In this document: piece by piece, positions 1 through 8,830 of the stretch
Layout of the letters: every line of letters begins with the position of its first letter
How positions within the stretch are numbered: the first letter of the stretch is position 1
Assembly (NCBI GenBank): GCA_017469795.1
Contig: JAFUFT010000023.1
Location: 1 to 61,531 of the forward strand
Source of the DNA: Oscillospiraceae bacterium
GTDB lineage: Bacteria; Bacillota; Clostridia; Oscillospirales; Oscillospiraceae
DNA length: 61,531 nucleotides
Direction of reading: 5' to 3'
Made by a program: the position numbers and the translations under genes
The notes under the pieces: model-generated
Told to the model about the DNA's origin: nothing
The model's database searches: none
The model's input: the letters and a program-made list of their open reading frames with translations, nothing else

Positions 1-195
1 ACCCTCGCTTACGGCCTGACAAGGTTTCTGTTCGTCGGGCCAGAGCTTTGCCTATGGAGAGACCTTTCAACTCTCCAAATCCGGCTTCCTTCAGATTCCA
101 CCTCGCGATGGACACCTTTGCCTTTGGCTAACGCTTCCCATTGCCGGGCGCGTTCGGGACTTTCACCCTATAGAACGTGCGCTCGCCGGGCGCAC
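1..195 (-). mobile_element. Group II intron (class C), 5' portion, cut by window edge
   Basis: Read on the minus strand, the intron begins GTGCGCCCGG at 195 and runs left out of the window. The domain I landmarks of bacterial class C introns follow in order: GGGTGAAAGTCCC, AAGGTGTCC, GGAATCTGAAGGAAGC and a GAACA-containing segment. The flank just before it is a terminator stem-loop followed by TTGAT, the standard target of group IIC introns, which insert behind intrinsic terminators. The intron-encoded reverse transcriptase/maturase, if present, lies outside the window. The 5' boundary is clear; whether the element is intact cannot be judged. Confidence 0.88.
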
Positions 196-202
196 ATCAA
201 GG

Positions 203-236
203 AAACGGCAGACAGTTCCAGGACTGTCTGCCGTTT
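203..236 (-). terminator. Intrinsic terminator of the CPBP gene and group IIC intron target
   Basis: A perfect 13-bp inverted repeat (AAACGGCAGACAG and its complement) with an 8-nt loop lies 4 nt beyond the stop codon of the minus-strand CPBP gene. Its T-run is replaced by TTGAT and the intron start, so it is both the gene's terminator and the intron's insertion site. Confidence 0.85.
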
Positions 237-240
237 GCCT

Positions 241-1128
241 TCAAAAATCAGATTTTGGCGTCTTTTTCCGCGCGTACACAATGACTGCAGCGGCAAGGAC
301 AGCCGTCACGATCAACGCCGGGATCGCACCTTCCACGCCAAATACCGTGTCGTACAGGATGCTGTCCGACGCGGCTTCCAGATGGAGGAAGGATCCTTTC
401 GAGACGAACCCGGAATTGGGAAGACCAAAGAGAAAATTCTGTGTAAAGTTCCACGAAGTGTGAATAGCGGCAGCCATCCAAATACTCTCGAAATAATACA
501 CCACAAGACTCAGAGCCAGGCCGATGCCGACGATCTCCAAAAAGGACACCACGGTGATCCCGGTATTCAAAAGATGGAACAACCCGAAGAAAAGGGCGTT
601 GCCCACTATGGCGATCCATCCGCGGTAGCGGGCTTTAAGAGCGCCCATCATATATCCACGGGTGACAAGTTCCTCCGCGCAGGACTGGACGAAGACGCTC
701 AGCAGCGCGCAGATCAGGTAGATCAGACGGAAATCCCCCACGGAAAACCGGAGATCCCCGTGCAGCCAAGCAGCGAGAATACAGATCCCGTTCATTGCGA
801 ACCCGATCAGAAGGCCGAACCCAATACTCCTGAAACGGTTTCCGCGGCCGCCGCCCCGTCCGGCCCCCAGAAAGCTGCGGAAGATTTCCTTTTCAAACAC
901 AGCGCAGTACAGGAGCACCAGAATGTCGATCCCAATGAATTCGAGATACATGAACAGAAACTGTATACTGTCGTCAGCGCCGTCTGCCATTATCTTAAAG
1001 GGCAGCATGATCAGCGCCCCCGCCAGCTGTCCGACCAGCGTGAGCGCAACCGCGATGACAAATACGGCCAGAATAAAGTGACGTTTCTTTTTCGGCAGAG
1101 CAGATGCGTTCTTATTTTCTTCTTCCAT
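241..1128 (-). CDS. CPBP family intramembrane glutamic endopeptidase
   Basis: A 295-residue membrane protein with about seven to eight hydrophobic segments. The C-terminal half has the CPBP (CAAX protease / bacteriocin-processing) signature: an EE motif in EELVTRGYMM, then FFGLFHLLN with the conserved FxxxH. These motifs form the catalytic centre of the Rce1-like glutamic intramembrane proteases. The substrate is unknown; relatives process prenylated or bacteriocin-like peptides, or serve in self-immunity. The second ATG was chosen because AGGAGG lies 8 nt upstream of it; the first ATG is only 2 nt from that site. The gene stands alone, with its own terminator. Confidence 0.85.
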   Translation of the reverse strand: MEEENKNASALPKKKRHFILAVFVIAVALTLVGQLAGALIMLPFKIMADGADDSIQFLFMYLEFIGIDILVLLYCAVFEKEIFRSFLGAGRGGGRGNRFRSIGFGLLIGFAMNGICILAAWLHGDLRFSVGDFRLIYLICALLSVFVQSCAEELVTRGYMMGALKARYRGWIAIVGNALFFGLFHLLNTGITVVSFLEIVGIGLALSLVVYYFESIWMAAAIHTSWNFTQNFLFGLPNSGFVSKGSFLHLEAASDSILYDTVFGVEGAIPALIVTAVLAAAVIVYARKKTPKSDF

Positions 1129-1223
1129 TTGCATACCCTCCTGTTTTGCCCTGATATTACAATTATCTTATCACATCCGACAGCGGCAACGCAATCCATT
1201 TCCCGGAGGATCCGCCGGCTGCC

Positions 1224-1252
1224 TTGACTTGCCGCCGCATTTCCACTATAAT
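1224..1252 (+). promoter_or_regulatory. Sigma-A promoter of the lipoprotein gene
   Basis: TTGACT, a 17-bp spacer, then TATAAT. Transcription would start near 1259, which rules out translation from any upstream in-frame start and supports the start at 1304. Confidence 0.7.
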
Positions 1253-1303
1253 CTCTTGCCGGGGAAACCGCTTGCGGATTCCCGAGCATTTGGAAGAAAG
1301 GAA

Positions 1304-1816
1304 ATGACGAACTTGAAAATAACCCTGTTTCGGCTTGCGGCGCTGTGTCTTGCGATCCTGACACTCTCCGGCTGCGGCCTCCATTTCAACGTGAACGACA
1401 AGCTGCCAAGCGCAGAGGAACTGCTGAGGAATCAGAACCTGACCGCCGATCCTGTGGAGTACAATCCCGAGGGGACCTATTCCGTGATCTTCCGCAGCGA
1501 CAAAGGCGGATTTGAGAAGATGGATCTGTCCAAAGCGTATGTGGCCTACTATCCCGTTACGGTGGAAGATCAGATCGACGCTGTTGTCGGGGAAGACGCT
1601 GATGACGTTCCGCCGCTGCCGGCTGACGCCCAGAGCAAAATCGACGAGGTCACCGGCGCCGGAGAGCTGTCGAAGATCGCTGTCGTGACGATCGAGACTG
1701 TGGATGACCGGACGCTCAAGGTTTCTTTTACGGACAAGGACAATCCGGTCAGCGGGAAGGAATACTTCTTTATCATCCCCAACGAAGGCCTAGCAGGCTC
1801 GGTCCTGCCTGAATAA
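1304..1816 (+). CDS. Small lipoprotein of unknown function
   Basis: A 170-residue protein with a lipoprotein signal peptide: charged N-terminus, a hydrophobic stretch, and the lipobox LSGC with the lipidated Cys near residue 24. It should be exported and anchored to the outer face of the membrane. The mature part is acidic and has no domain I recognise. An AAGGAAA ribosome binding site overlaps the approach to ATG 1304. It is a single gene under its own promoter. Confidence 0.75.
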   Translation: MTNLKITLFRLAALCLAILTLSGCGLHFNVNDKLPSAEELLRNQNLTADPVEYNPEGTYSVIFRSDKGGFEKMDLSKAYVAYYPVTVEDQIDAVVGEDADDVPPLPADAQSKIDEVTGAGELSKIAVVTIETVDDRTLKVSFTDKDNPVSGKEYFFIIPNEGLAGSVLPE

Positions 1817-1933
1817 GGAAAGGGAATCGCGAATCGAACAGGGCGCGGAGGCGCTGCTGGCGGAACCGCCGCTTTTATGATACAATACTGTTAGAAAGAC
1901 CGCACGCAACCTCGATCTAAATGGAGAATGACC

Positions 1934-2539
1934 ATGATCAGAAATATCGTATTCGACATAGGCGGCGTCCTGGCCGATTTCCGCATCCGGGAATTCCTCG
2001 CGGAAAAAGGCCTCGACGGACCCACCATCAAACGCGTCCTCAAGGCCTCGGTCCTGAACCCCTACTGGGGAAAGTTCGAACGGGGAGAGGTCACCGAGGA
2101 GGAGACCCTTCAGGCCTTCTCGGCGGCGGATCCCGGCATCGAGCGGGAGCTGCGGCTTGCCTTCACCGACCTTGGCGGCATGCTCGTCATGCGGGAATAC
2201 GCCATCCCTTTGGTCAGAGGACTGAAGAAGGCCGGGTTCGGGGTCTACTACCTGTCCAACTACTCCAAAAAGGCCTATGACGAGTGCGCCGAATCCCTGG
2301 CCTTCCTGCCCGATATGGACGGCGGCGTCGTCTCTTTCCGGGCGGGCCTGACCAAGCCGGATCCCCGGGTCTACCGCTATTTCCTGGAGCAGTACGGACT
2401 TCGGCCGGAGACCTGCCTCTTTGTCGACGACACGGAGGAAAACGTGACGGCGGCGCGGGAGCTGGGGTTTCACGGCCACGTCTTCCGGACCTATGAGGAG
2501 CTGGCGAAAGAACTGAAAGATCTGGAGAAAAGCCGCTAA
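1934..2539 (+). CDS. HAD superfamily hydrolase (subfamily IA type)
   Basis: A 201-residue haloacid dehalogenase-like hydrolase. Motif I is FDIGGVLADF at the N-terminus with the nucleophilic Asp; motif II is the YYLSNYS stretch, motif III the Lys of LTKPDPRVY, and motif IV LFVDDTEEN. The DIGGVL form is common in YihX-type sugar phosphatases, so a small phosphometabolite phosphatase is likely, but the substrate is unknown. Start 1934 was preferred to the ATG 6 nt earlier because GGAG lies 7 nt before 1934 and only 1 nt before the other. It is monocistronic, ending in a clear terminator. Confidence 0.88.
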   Translation: MIRNIVFDIGGVLADFRIREFLAEKGLDGPTIKRVLKASVLNPYWGKFERGEVTEEETLQAFSAADPGIERELRLAFTDLGGMLVMREYAIPLVRGLKKAGFGVYYLSNYSKKAYDECAESLAFLPDMDGGVVSFRAGLTKPDPRVYRYFLEQYGLRPETCLFVDDTEENVTAARELGFHGHVFRTYEELAKELKDLEKSR

Positions 2540-2556
2540 GACCTAACTACCCCCAA

Positions 2557-2593
2557 AACCCTGTCTCTGCCCTGCGGCAAAGACAGGGTTTTT
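2557..2593 (+). terminator. Intrinsic terminator after the HAD gene
   Basis: AACCCTGTCT pairs with AGACAGGGTT, with an inner TGCC/GGCA extension, followed by a T-run. Confidence 0.85.
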
Positions 2594-2686
2594 CCGTCCG
2601 CCTTTAAAAACTGCCCCGGAAATATGGAATAATTGCCGCCTTCGTGCTACAATGAACCTACCATATCCGGAAGGGGGGAGACCGCC

Positions 2687-4198
2687 ATGAAGACGAGGAG
2701 CTATCTGGCCATTGATCTCAAGAGCTACTACGCCAGCGTGGAGTGCGTGGAGCGGGGATTGGACCCGCTGAAGACCAATCTGGTCGTGGCGGATCAGAGC
2801 AGAACCGCCAAGACCATCTGTCTGGCGGTCTCACCGTCCCTCAAGGCCTACGGCATCTCCGGAAGGGCCAGACTATTTGAGGTGGTCCGGCGGGTTGAGG
2901 AGGTCAACGCCGAGCGAAGGCGCCTTGCCCGGATCCGGGAGTTCACCGGGAAAAGCAGCAGTGACGATGAGTTGAAGGCGGACCCGACTCTGGAAGTGGA
3001 CTACATCGTCGCGCCGCCCCGGATGGCCCACTACATGAAGATCAGCACGGAGATCTATCAGATCTATCTCAAGTACGTCGCCCCGGAGGACATCATCGTC
3101 TACTCCATCGACGAGGTCATGATCGACGTGACCAACTATCTCGGCACCTACAAACTCACGCCCCGGGAAATGGCCAGACAGATGGTCCTGGACGTCCTCC
3201 GGACCACGGGTATCACCGCTGCCGCCGGCATCGGGACCAACCTCTATCTCTGCAAGGTGGCCATGGATATCGTTGCCAAGCACGTTCCGGCGGACGCGGA
3301 CGGAGTCCGCATTGCGGAGCTCGACGAGATGCAGTACCGCCGCCTCCTCTGGGACCACCGGCCCCTGACGGACTTCTGGCGTGTGGGGCAGGCGACCCGG
3401 CGGAAGCTGGAGAAGATGGGTCTATACACCATGGGCGACGTCGCCCGCTGCTCTCTGGGGAAGGAGACGGATTTCTACAACGAGGACCTTCTCTACAACA
3501 CCTTCGGCATCAACGCCGAGCTTCTGATCGATCACGCCTGGGGCTGGGAGCCCTGCACCATCGCGGACATCAAGGCCTACCGGCCGGAGAGCAACAGCCT
3601 CAGCTCCGGGCAGGTCCTGCAGACGGCCTACACCGCCGACCGCGCCAGAATTGTTGCCGCAGAGATGGCGGATTCCATGGTACTGGATCTGGTGAGCAAG
3701 CGGCTTGTTACTGACCAGATGGTTCTGACCATTGTCTACGATACGGAGAACCTGACGGATCCGGTGCGCGCGGCCCGGTACAAGGGGCCTGTTGTCACGG
3801 ATCCCTACGGACGGAAGGCGCCCAAGTCTGCCCACGGCAGCGTCAACCTGGGGAGATACACCTCTTCCACTAAGCTGATCCTGGAGAAAACCCGGGAGCT
3901 GTACGACCGTATCGTTGACCCGGAGCTTCTGGTCCGGCGGATCTATATCGGTGCCAATCACGTCAAGGCTCTGGATGAGACCTTGAAGCCGGAGGCATAT
4001 GAGCAGCTGGATCTCTTTTCGGATCCGGCGGAGACTGCCCGGGAGAAGGAGAAGGAAGAAAAAGAGCGGCGGCTCCAGGAGACTATGCTGGAGCTTCGGC
4101 AGAAATACGGCAAGAACACGGTCCTGAAGGGGACCAGCTACCGGGAAGGCGCCACCGCCAGAGAACGCAACAGGCAGATCGGCGGACACAAGGCATAG
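2687..4198 (+). CDS. Y-family DNA polymerase, UmuC-like (copy 1)
   Basis: A 503-residue lesion-bypass polymerase. The first catalytic motif IDLKSYYASVE (Asp10) and the second YSIDEV (Asp142, Glu143) hold the metal-binding carboxylates. Helix-hairpin-helix and little-finger regions follow, and the tail ends in a basic TSYREG...RERNRQIGGHK segment typical of the Firmicutes UvrX/UmuC-like group. A charged insertion at about residues 84-104 (TGKSSSDDELK) is absent from the second copy at 29897-31312. The ATG has a strong GGGGGGAG site. The downstream YolD gene starts 8 nt later, so the pair is an operon. An extended -10 (TGCTACAAT, 2645-2653) is the likely promoter; I see no LexA box. Confidence 0.9.
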   Translation: MKTRSYLAIDLKSYYASVECVERGLDPLKTNLVVADQSRTAKTICLAVSPSLKAYGISGRARLFEVVRRVEEVNAERRRLARIREFTGKSSSDDELKADPTLEVDYIVAPPRMAHYMKISTEIYQIYLKYVAPEDIIVYSIDEVMIDVTNYLGTYKLTPREMARQMVLDVLRTTGITAAAGIGTNLYLCKVAMDIVAKHVPADADGVRIAELDEMQYRRLLWDHRPLTDFWRVGQATRRKLEKMGLYTMGDVARCSLGKETDFYNEDLLYNTFGINAELLIDHAWGWEPCTIADIKAYRPESNSLSSGQVLQTAYTADRARIVAAEMADSMVLDLVSKRLVTDQMVLTIVYDTENLTDPVRAARYKGPVVTDPYGRKAPKSAHGSVNLGRYTSSTKLILEKTRELYDRIVDPELLVRRIYIGANHVKALDETLKPEAYEQLDLFSDPAETAREKEKEEKERRLQETMLELRQKYGKNTVLKGTSYREGATARERNRQIGGHKA

Positions 4199-4206
4199 GA
4201 GGCAGT

Positions 4207-4614
4207 ATGAGTATAGAAAAATACGCGGACATCATCGATTCTCCGCACCATGTCTCGCAGAAGCATCCGCAGATGCCTATGGCGGAGCGGGCGGCGCAGT
4301 TCAATCCCTTTGCGGCGCTGACCGGCTACGGCGATGCAGTGAAAGAGACCGCCCGCCTTACGGACCAGAAGATGGAACTGACGGAGAGCCGGAAAGAGGC
4401 CCTCGATCAGAAGCTCCGGGAGATTGTCTCCTCGGAGGGACATCCGGCAGTTACCATCGTATACTTCGTCCCGGACGAGCATAAGGACGGCGGGCGGTAC
4501 GTGGAGATAACAGATACGATCGAGAAGGTGGATCCCCACCGGTCTGTCATCAAAATGGGGGACGGGACCATCATCCCCATAGATAATATCTCCGACGTAT
4601 CGGATTCTGAATAG
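4207..4614 (+). CDS. YolD-like family protein (copy 1)
   Basis: A 135-residue protein of the YolD-like family, which in Firmicutes accompanies UmuC/UvrX-type polymerases and is thought to act with them, much as UmuD does in Proteobacteria. The N-terminal MPMAERAAQFNPFAAL motif and the C-terminal beta-rich TIVYFVPDE...GGRYVEI stretch are diagnostic. AGGAGG precedes the ATG. It is a partial homologue of the 142-residue YolD protein at 29476-29904. The 190 bp after it, up to 4806, hold nothing I recognise. Confidence 0.85.
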   Translation: MSIEKYADIIDSPHHVSQKHPQMPMAERAAQFNPFAALTGYGDAVKETARLTDQKMELTESRKEALDQKLREIVSSEGHPAVTIVYFVPDEHKDGGRYVEITDTIEKVDPHRSVIKMGDGTIIPIDNISDVSDSE

Positions 4615-4806
4615 GCAGCGCACTTTCGCCGCCGCACCAAAGGAGAACGGATCCAAATAAATCAGAAAAGAAGAAACAGCTTCGCGGAAGAAAAGAGAGA
4701 ATATAGCCGGTATCTGCCTCCGATAGACGAGTGTGCAGGCCTGTGGCTGTAACATCGGATGGTGCTTTTTCGTCATGCTCGGATGGATGGCTTCACGGCC
4801 ACCACA

Positions 4807-4835
4807 TTGAAAAAGCGGGGACAGCGTGGTATAAT
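4807..4835 (+). promoter_or_regulatory. Strong sigma-A promoter of the ABC/YgbA/YbaN operon
   Basis: TTGAAA, a 17-bp spacer, then a perfect TATAAT. It leaves a leader of about 260 nt before the first start codon. Confidence 0.8.
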
Positions 4836-4841
4836 AGTAAG

Positions 4842-5090
4842 AAGTGACTAACTGTGTTTGCTCATCATACAGAAAGCTGGCGTATGTCGGGCAGTTTTTT
4901 AAAACCTACAGTTAGACATTTCTAATTTCAACTGAAAGTCCTCATGGAGAAGGGCAATGGCCACTCACCAATCCGGAACAGAAGCAGGACAGACATCGTG
5001 TCTCCTTTAAGGGAGACTGCGAACCCCGAAGAAGTATCGCCCGGCGGCAGACGGAGCGGGTTTACGCGGCAATACAACAAGAGGGAAGAG
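4842..5090 (+). promoter_or_regulatory. Long structured 5' leader; possible cobalamin-type riboswitch
   Basis: The leader has a long-range stem (CTAACTGT 4848-4855 with ACAGTTAG 4908-4915) enclosing about 50 nt, then small hairpins (AGACA/TGTCT and TCTCC/GGAGA) and a final imperfect stem around GCGAACCC...GGGTTTACGC. Short blocks (TGAAAGTCC, AATGGCCACT, CCGGAA, AAGCAGGA) come in the order of the conserved blocks of cobalamin riboswitches, but the spacing and the full B12 box are not convincing. It could instead be an unrelated leader. No stem directly followed by a T-run is evident. Confidence 0.35.
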
Positions 5091-5101
5091 AGGGAATCGT
5101 T

Positions 5102-6832
5102 ATGTTCGATAAACGACTGATGCAGATGTGTCCCGAAAGCAAAAAATACATCATCGGGAACATCCTTTTGCAATTTCTGGAGCTGTGCTGCAATGCGCTG
5201 ATGATCGTCACCGTTGCAGTTTCCGTGCAGAAACTATACGAAAAGATCTGGAGCCTAAACGATCTTCTGATCCCACTTTTCGTCGTTGGCATGACAGTTC
5301 TTGTGCGCTTTTTTACAACACGTTACGCCGCACGGATGAGCTACCTCGCATCCCGCACGGTCAAACGCGTCATGCGCGAGAAGATCTACGAAAAGCTCCT
5401 TCGCCTCGGCACGGCCTATCGCGAGCACGTGACCACAGCGGAACTGGTTCAGGAGAGCGTGGAGGGCGTAGAACAGCTGGAAACCTACTTCGGGCAGTAT
5501 GTGCCCCAGTTCTTCTATGCATTCATGGCGCCAATCGCGCTGTTCTTCCTCTTCGGCTTCGGCGGGAGCTGGAAGGTTGCGGCAGTACTCCTGATCTGCG
5601 TACCGCTGATCCCGGGCGCGATCATGATGGTACAGAAGATCGCTAAGAAGATCCTGTCGAAATATTGGGGACAGTATACCAAACTTGGCAGTACGTTTTT
5701 GGAAAAACTTCAGGGCATGACGACCTTAAAGACCTATCAGGCGGACGAGTTTAAAAACGAGGAAATGAACAGAGAATCCGAGCACTTCCGGAAAGTCACT
5801 ATGGCGGTGCTGACCATGCAGCTCAACTCGGTCACCATCATGGACCTGGTCGCCTACGGCGGGGCGGCGCTCGGCATACTGCTGGCAGCCAGAGCGTTCG
5901 GCAGCGGCGAAATCAGACTGGCCAATGTGATTTTCATGATCCTGCTCTCCGCGGATTTCTTTCTCCCCATGCGCCGGCTGGGAAGCTATTTCCACGTGGC
6001 TATGAACGGTATGGCGGCCAGCGACAAAATATTCAGGTTTTTAAGCGAAGAGGAGCCCGGCGAAAAGACGGATAGCGCCGGCAAAGGCGACATCGTGCTG
6101 CAAAACGTTCGCTTTTCCTACAGTCAGGAGCGGGAGGTTCTGCATGGCGTTGATCTGACGATTCCGGAAGGAAGTTTCACCGGGATCGTCGGAGAATCCG
6201 GAAGCGGTAAATCCACGATCGCATCTCTCATCATGGGGAGGAATACGGTCGATTCCGGAGAACTCCTGATCGGGGGAACGCGCATCGACACCATCCGGGA
6301 AGACAGCCTGATGAAATGCATTACTTACGTCGGGTTCGGTTCGATTTTCTTCAAGGGAACGGTGCGGGAGAATCTGCTCCTTGCATCGCCGGGGGCCGGC
6401 GACGAAAGACTGTGGCAGGTCCTGTCCGACTGCGCGCTTGCCGATTTCCTGAAGACTGAGAACGGACTGGACACCGTACTTCTTGAAAACGCGTCAAACC
6501 TCTCCGGCGGACAGAGACAGCGGCTGGCGCTCGCCCGGGCGATCCTGCATGACTCGCCCGTATACATCTTCGACGAGGCGACCAGCAATATCGACGTGGA
6601 GAGTGAGGAAGCGATCCTTGCGCAGATTCATAAACTCGCCCGGCAAAAAACGGTCATTCTGATCACCCATCGTCTTGCCAATGTGGCGGCGGCCGATTGC
6701 ATCTATGTGATGGAATCGGGTACGGTTGCAGAAAGCGGAACGCACAGGGAACTGCTGGCGCAGAACGGCAGCTATGCGAAACTGTGGCAGACACAGCAGG
6801 CCCTTGAAAACTTCGGGAAGGGGGCGGAGTAA
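5102..6832 (+). CDS. ABC transporter, fused permease/ATPase half-transporter
   Basis: A 576-residue half-transporter of the exporter (CydD/MsbA-like) type: about six transmembrane segments in residues 15-290, then a nucleotide-binding domain with Walker A GESGSGKS, signature LSGGQRQRLALARA, Walker B VYIFDEATS and the H-loop ITHRLA. All catalytic motifs are canonical. The partner gene starts 1 nt after this stop codon, so the two form a heterodimer or paired complex. The substrate is unknown; CydDC-like pairs export thiols or peptides. A GAGAGGGAA site precedes the ATG. Confidence 0.9.
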   Translation: MFDKRLMQMCPESKKYIIGNILLQFLELCCNALMIVTVAVSVQKLYEKIWSLNDLLIPLFVVGMTVLVRFFTTRYAARMSYLASRTVKRVMREKIYEKLLRLGTAYREHVTTAELVQESVEGVEQLETYFGQYVPQFFYAFMAPIALFFLFGFGGSWKVAAVLLICVPLIPGAIMMVQKIAKKILSKYWGQYTKLGSTFLEKLQGMTTLKTYQADEFKNEEMNRESEHFRKVTMAVLTMQLNSVTIMDLVAYGGAALGILLAARAFGSGEIRLANVIFMILLSADFFLPMRRLGSYFHVAMNGMAASDKIFRFLSEEEPGEKTDSAGKGDIVLQNVRFSYSQEREVLHGVDLTIPEGSFTGIVGESGSGKSTIASLIMGRNTVDSGELLIGGTRIDTIREDSLMKCITYVGFGSIFFKGTVRENLLLASPGAGDERLWQVLSDCALADFLKTENGLDTVLLENASNLSGGQRQRLALARAILHDSPVYIFDEATSNIDVESEEAILAQIHKLARQKTVILITHRLANVAAADCIYVMESGTVAESGTHRELLAQNGSYAKLWQTQQALENFGKGAE

Positions 6833-6833
6833 C

Positions 6834-8492
6834 ATGAAACAGCCAAGCAAAATAAAGGTACTCTTCCGTATGCTGAGACTCGTGGGGCCGCTCACCGGAT
6901 TTATGCTCCTGGCAATCGGGATGGGCATGCTCGGATTCCTGTGCGCCCAGTTCATTCCGGTCCTCGGCGGATTTGCGGTCCTTCACACGCTGAAGATCGG
7001 GATCCCCCTTTCCATCATGCAGGTCTGGGTACTCCTCATCCTCATCGCGGTCCTTCGTGCCGTACTGAAATATGGGGAGCAGCGGACCAATCACTACATA
7101 GCCTTCACGCTCCTTGCCATCATCCGGGACAAGGTGTTCCGGGCTTTGCGCCGGCTCTGCCCGGCCAGACTTGAAGGCCGGGACAAGGGAGATCTGATCT
7201 CGCTGATCACATCGGACGTAGAGCTTCTTGAGGTCTTCTATGCGCACACGATATCTCCCGTCTGCATTGCGCTGCTTACAGAGCTTGTCATGGTACTGTT
7301 CATCGGCTCCTACCACTGGAGCCTTGGACTGCTTGCGCTGTGCGCCTACGTCTGCGTCGGCGTCCTGCTGCCGGTGATCATCTCCAAACGCAGCGGAACA
7401 CTCGGCGATGAGCTTCGTCAGGACAATGGCGACCTTGCCGCATATATGCTCGAAAGCATTCGGGGCCTCGATGAGACCATCCAGTACAGCGGCGGGGCAG
7501 ATCGCCTTGCGGGACTGACAGACAAAACAGCAGAGCTTTCCGGAAAACAAAGCAGCCTGAACCGGCTAACCGGTGTGAATCTGGCGTTGGCCAACACCTT
7601 CATCCTATTCTTTGATGCCGCCATGCTTGCCCTTTGTGCAGTGCTGTACAGTCAAAACCAAATCGGCTTTGACGGCTTCCTGATCCCGGTGATCGCCCTG
7701 ATGTCCTCCTTCGGTCCTGTCACGGCACTTGCCAGCCTGGGAACAACGCTTCAGACGACCGTGGCTTCTGGGGCCAGGGTGCTTGCGGTGATCGATGAGA
7801 CGCCCGAGACCGAGGAAGTCACCGGCAAAGAAGAGGTGACCTTCCGCGGAGCTGCATTGGAAAACGTCATGTTCTCCTATGGCGGCGAGCCGGTACTGGA
7901 CAACCTGTCGCTTTCGTTCCCGGAAAACAGGATCGTCGGCGTTGTCGGCAGGAGCGGCTGCGGCAAATCAACGCTCCTGAAGCTGCTCATGCGCTTCTGG
8001 CGCACCACAAGCGGAAGGGCAGAGGTGTCCGGTATCAGCGTGGACGAGATCAACACGAAGAATCTCCGCGATATGGAGAGCTATATGACCCAGGAGACGC
8101 AGCTTTTCAAAGACACCATTGCCGGTAATATCCGTATCGCAAGACTGGACGCCACGCAGGAAGAGATCGAGGAGGCGTGCAGAAAGGCATCCATCCATGA
8201 CTTCATCATGACGCTTCCGAAAGCATACGAAACGGAGGTCGGCGAACTGGGAGAAACGCTTTCCGGCGGCGAACGGCAGAGAATCGGTCTGGCCCGGGCC
8301 TTCCTGCACGACGCGCCGTTCCTCCTCTTTGACGAGCCAACGTCCAATCTCGACAGCCTCAATGAAGCGGTGATCCTGAAGTCGCTGAAGGAGTCGTCCT
8401 TCGGAAAAACGGTCATCCTTGTCTCCCACCGCAAATCTACGGTGCGTATTGCGGACGACATCATAGAAATGGCGGAGGGAAGACTGTCATGA
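6834..8492 (+). CDS. ABC transporter, fused permease/ATPase half-transporter (partner)
   Basis: A 552-residue second half-transporter with six transmembrane segments and a complete nucleotide-binding domain: Walker A GRSGCGKS, signature LSGGERQRIGLARA, Walker B FLLFDEPTS, H-loop VSHRKST. ATG 6834 was chosen because GGGGCGGAG lies just upstream and the longer in-frame extension lies inside the previous gene. Unlike the exporter pair at 22-26 kb, both ATPase sites of this pair look canonical. The stop overlaps the next start (ATGA). Confidence 0.9.
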   Translation: MKQPSKIKVLFRMLRLVGPLTGFMLLAIGMGMLGFLCAQFIPVLGGFAVLHTLKIGIPLSIMQVWVLLILIAVLRAVLKYGEQRTNHYIAFTLLAIIRDKVFRALRRLCPARLEGRDKGDLISLITSDVELLEVFYAHTISPVCIALLTELVMVLFIGSYHWSLGLLALCAYVCVGVLLPVIISKRSGTLGDELRQDNGDLAAYMLESIRGLDETIQYSGGADRLAGLTDKTAELSGKQSSLNRLTGVNLALANTFILFFDAAMLALCAVLYSQNQIGFDGFLIPVIALMSSFGPVTALASLGTTLQTTVASGARVLAVIDETPETEEVTGKEEVTFRGAALENVMFSYGGEPVLDNLSLSFPENRIVGVVGRSGCGKSTLLKLLMRFWRTTSGRAEVSGISVDEINTKNLRDMESYMTQETQLFKDTIAGNIRIARLDATQEEIEEACRKASIHDFIMTLPKAYETEVGELGETLSGGERQRIGLARAFLHDAPFLLFDEPTSNLDSLNEAVILKSLKESSFGKTVILVSHRKSTVRIADDIIEMAEGRLS

Positions 8493-8830
8493 CGGACGTT
8501 CAGACAAAGCGTGCGAGGGAAAAGCGAATGGTCGGGGACATGATCGCGCTCTATTGCCGGAAAAAGCACAGGACAAAAAGAGGCCGGATTTGCAAAGTCT
8601 GCCGGGAATTGACGGATTACGCATGGCAGCGCAGCGACAAATGCCCGTTTATGGAGGAAAAAACATTTTGCTCCAACTGCCGCGTGCACTGTTACAGCCC
8701 GGAAATGCGGGAAAGGATACGGGAAGTCATGCGTTTTTCCGGACCCAGAATGATCTTTCATCACCCGGCAGCTGCCATTCGTCATCTGGTATCCACCAAA
8801 AGAGAGAAGAAAAGGATGGAACGGACATGA
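8489..8830 (+). CDS. Nitrous oxide-stimulated promoter (YgbA_NO) family protein
   Basis: A 113-residue basic protein with a cysteine pattern (CRKKH, CKVC, CPF, CSNCRVHC) that fits the YgbA_NO family, named after E. coli ygbA, a gene induced by nitric oxide. The Cys/His arrangement suggests a metal or Fe-S binding protein; biochemistry is lacking. It is coupled by 4-nt overlaps to the ABC gene before it and the YbaN gene after it, so the four proteins are made together. Confidence 0.82.
   Translation: MTDVQTKRAREKRMVGDMIALYCRKKHRTKRGRICKVCRELTDYAWQRSDKCPFMEEKTFCSNCRVHCYSPEMRERIREVMRFSGPRMIFHHPAAAIRHLVSTKREKKRMERT

Noticed and set aside
118..1227. 369-codon plus-strand open frame opposite the CPBP gene
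   Set aside because: It covers the intron and the antisense of a clear membrane protease, has no ribosome binding site or known motif, and its composition is that of a shadow frame.
2600..2690. LexA box or the 31.4 kb palindromes upstream of the first UmuC-like gene
   Set aside because: Neither GAAC-n4-GTTC nor the TTGCATA/CGCT-type repeats occur there.
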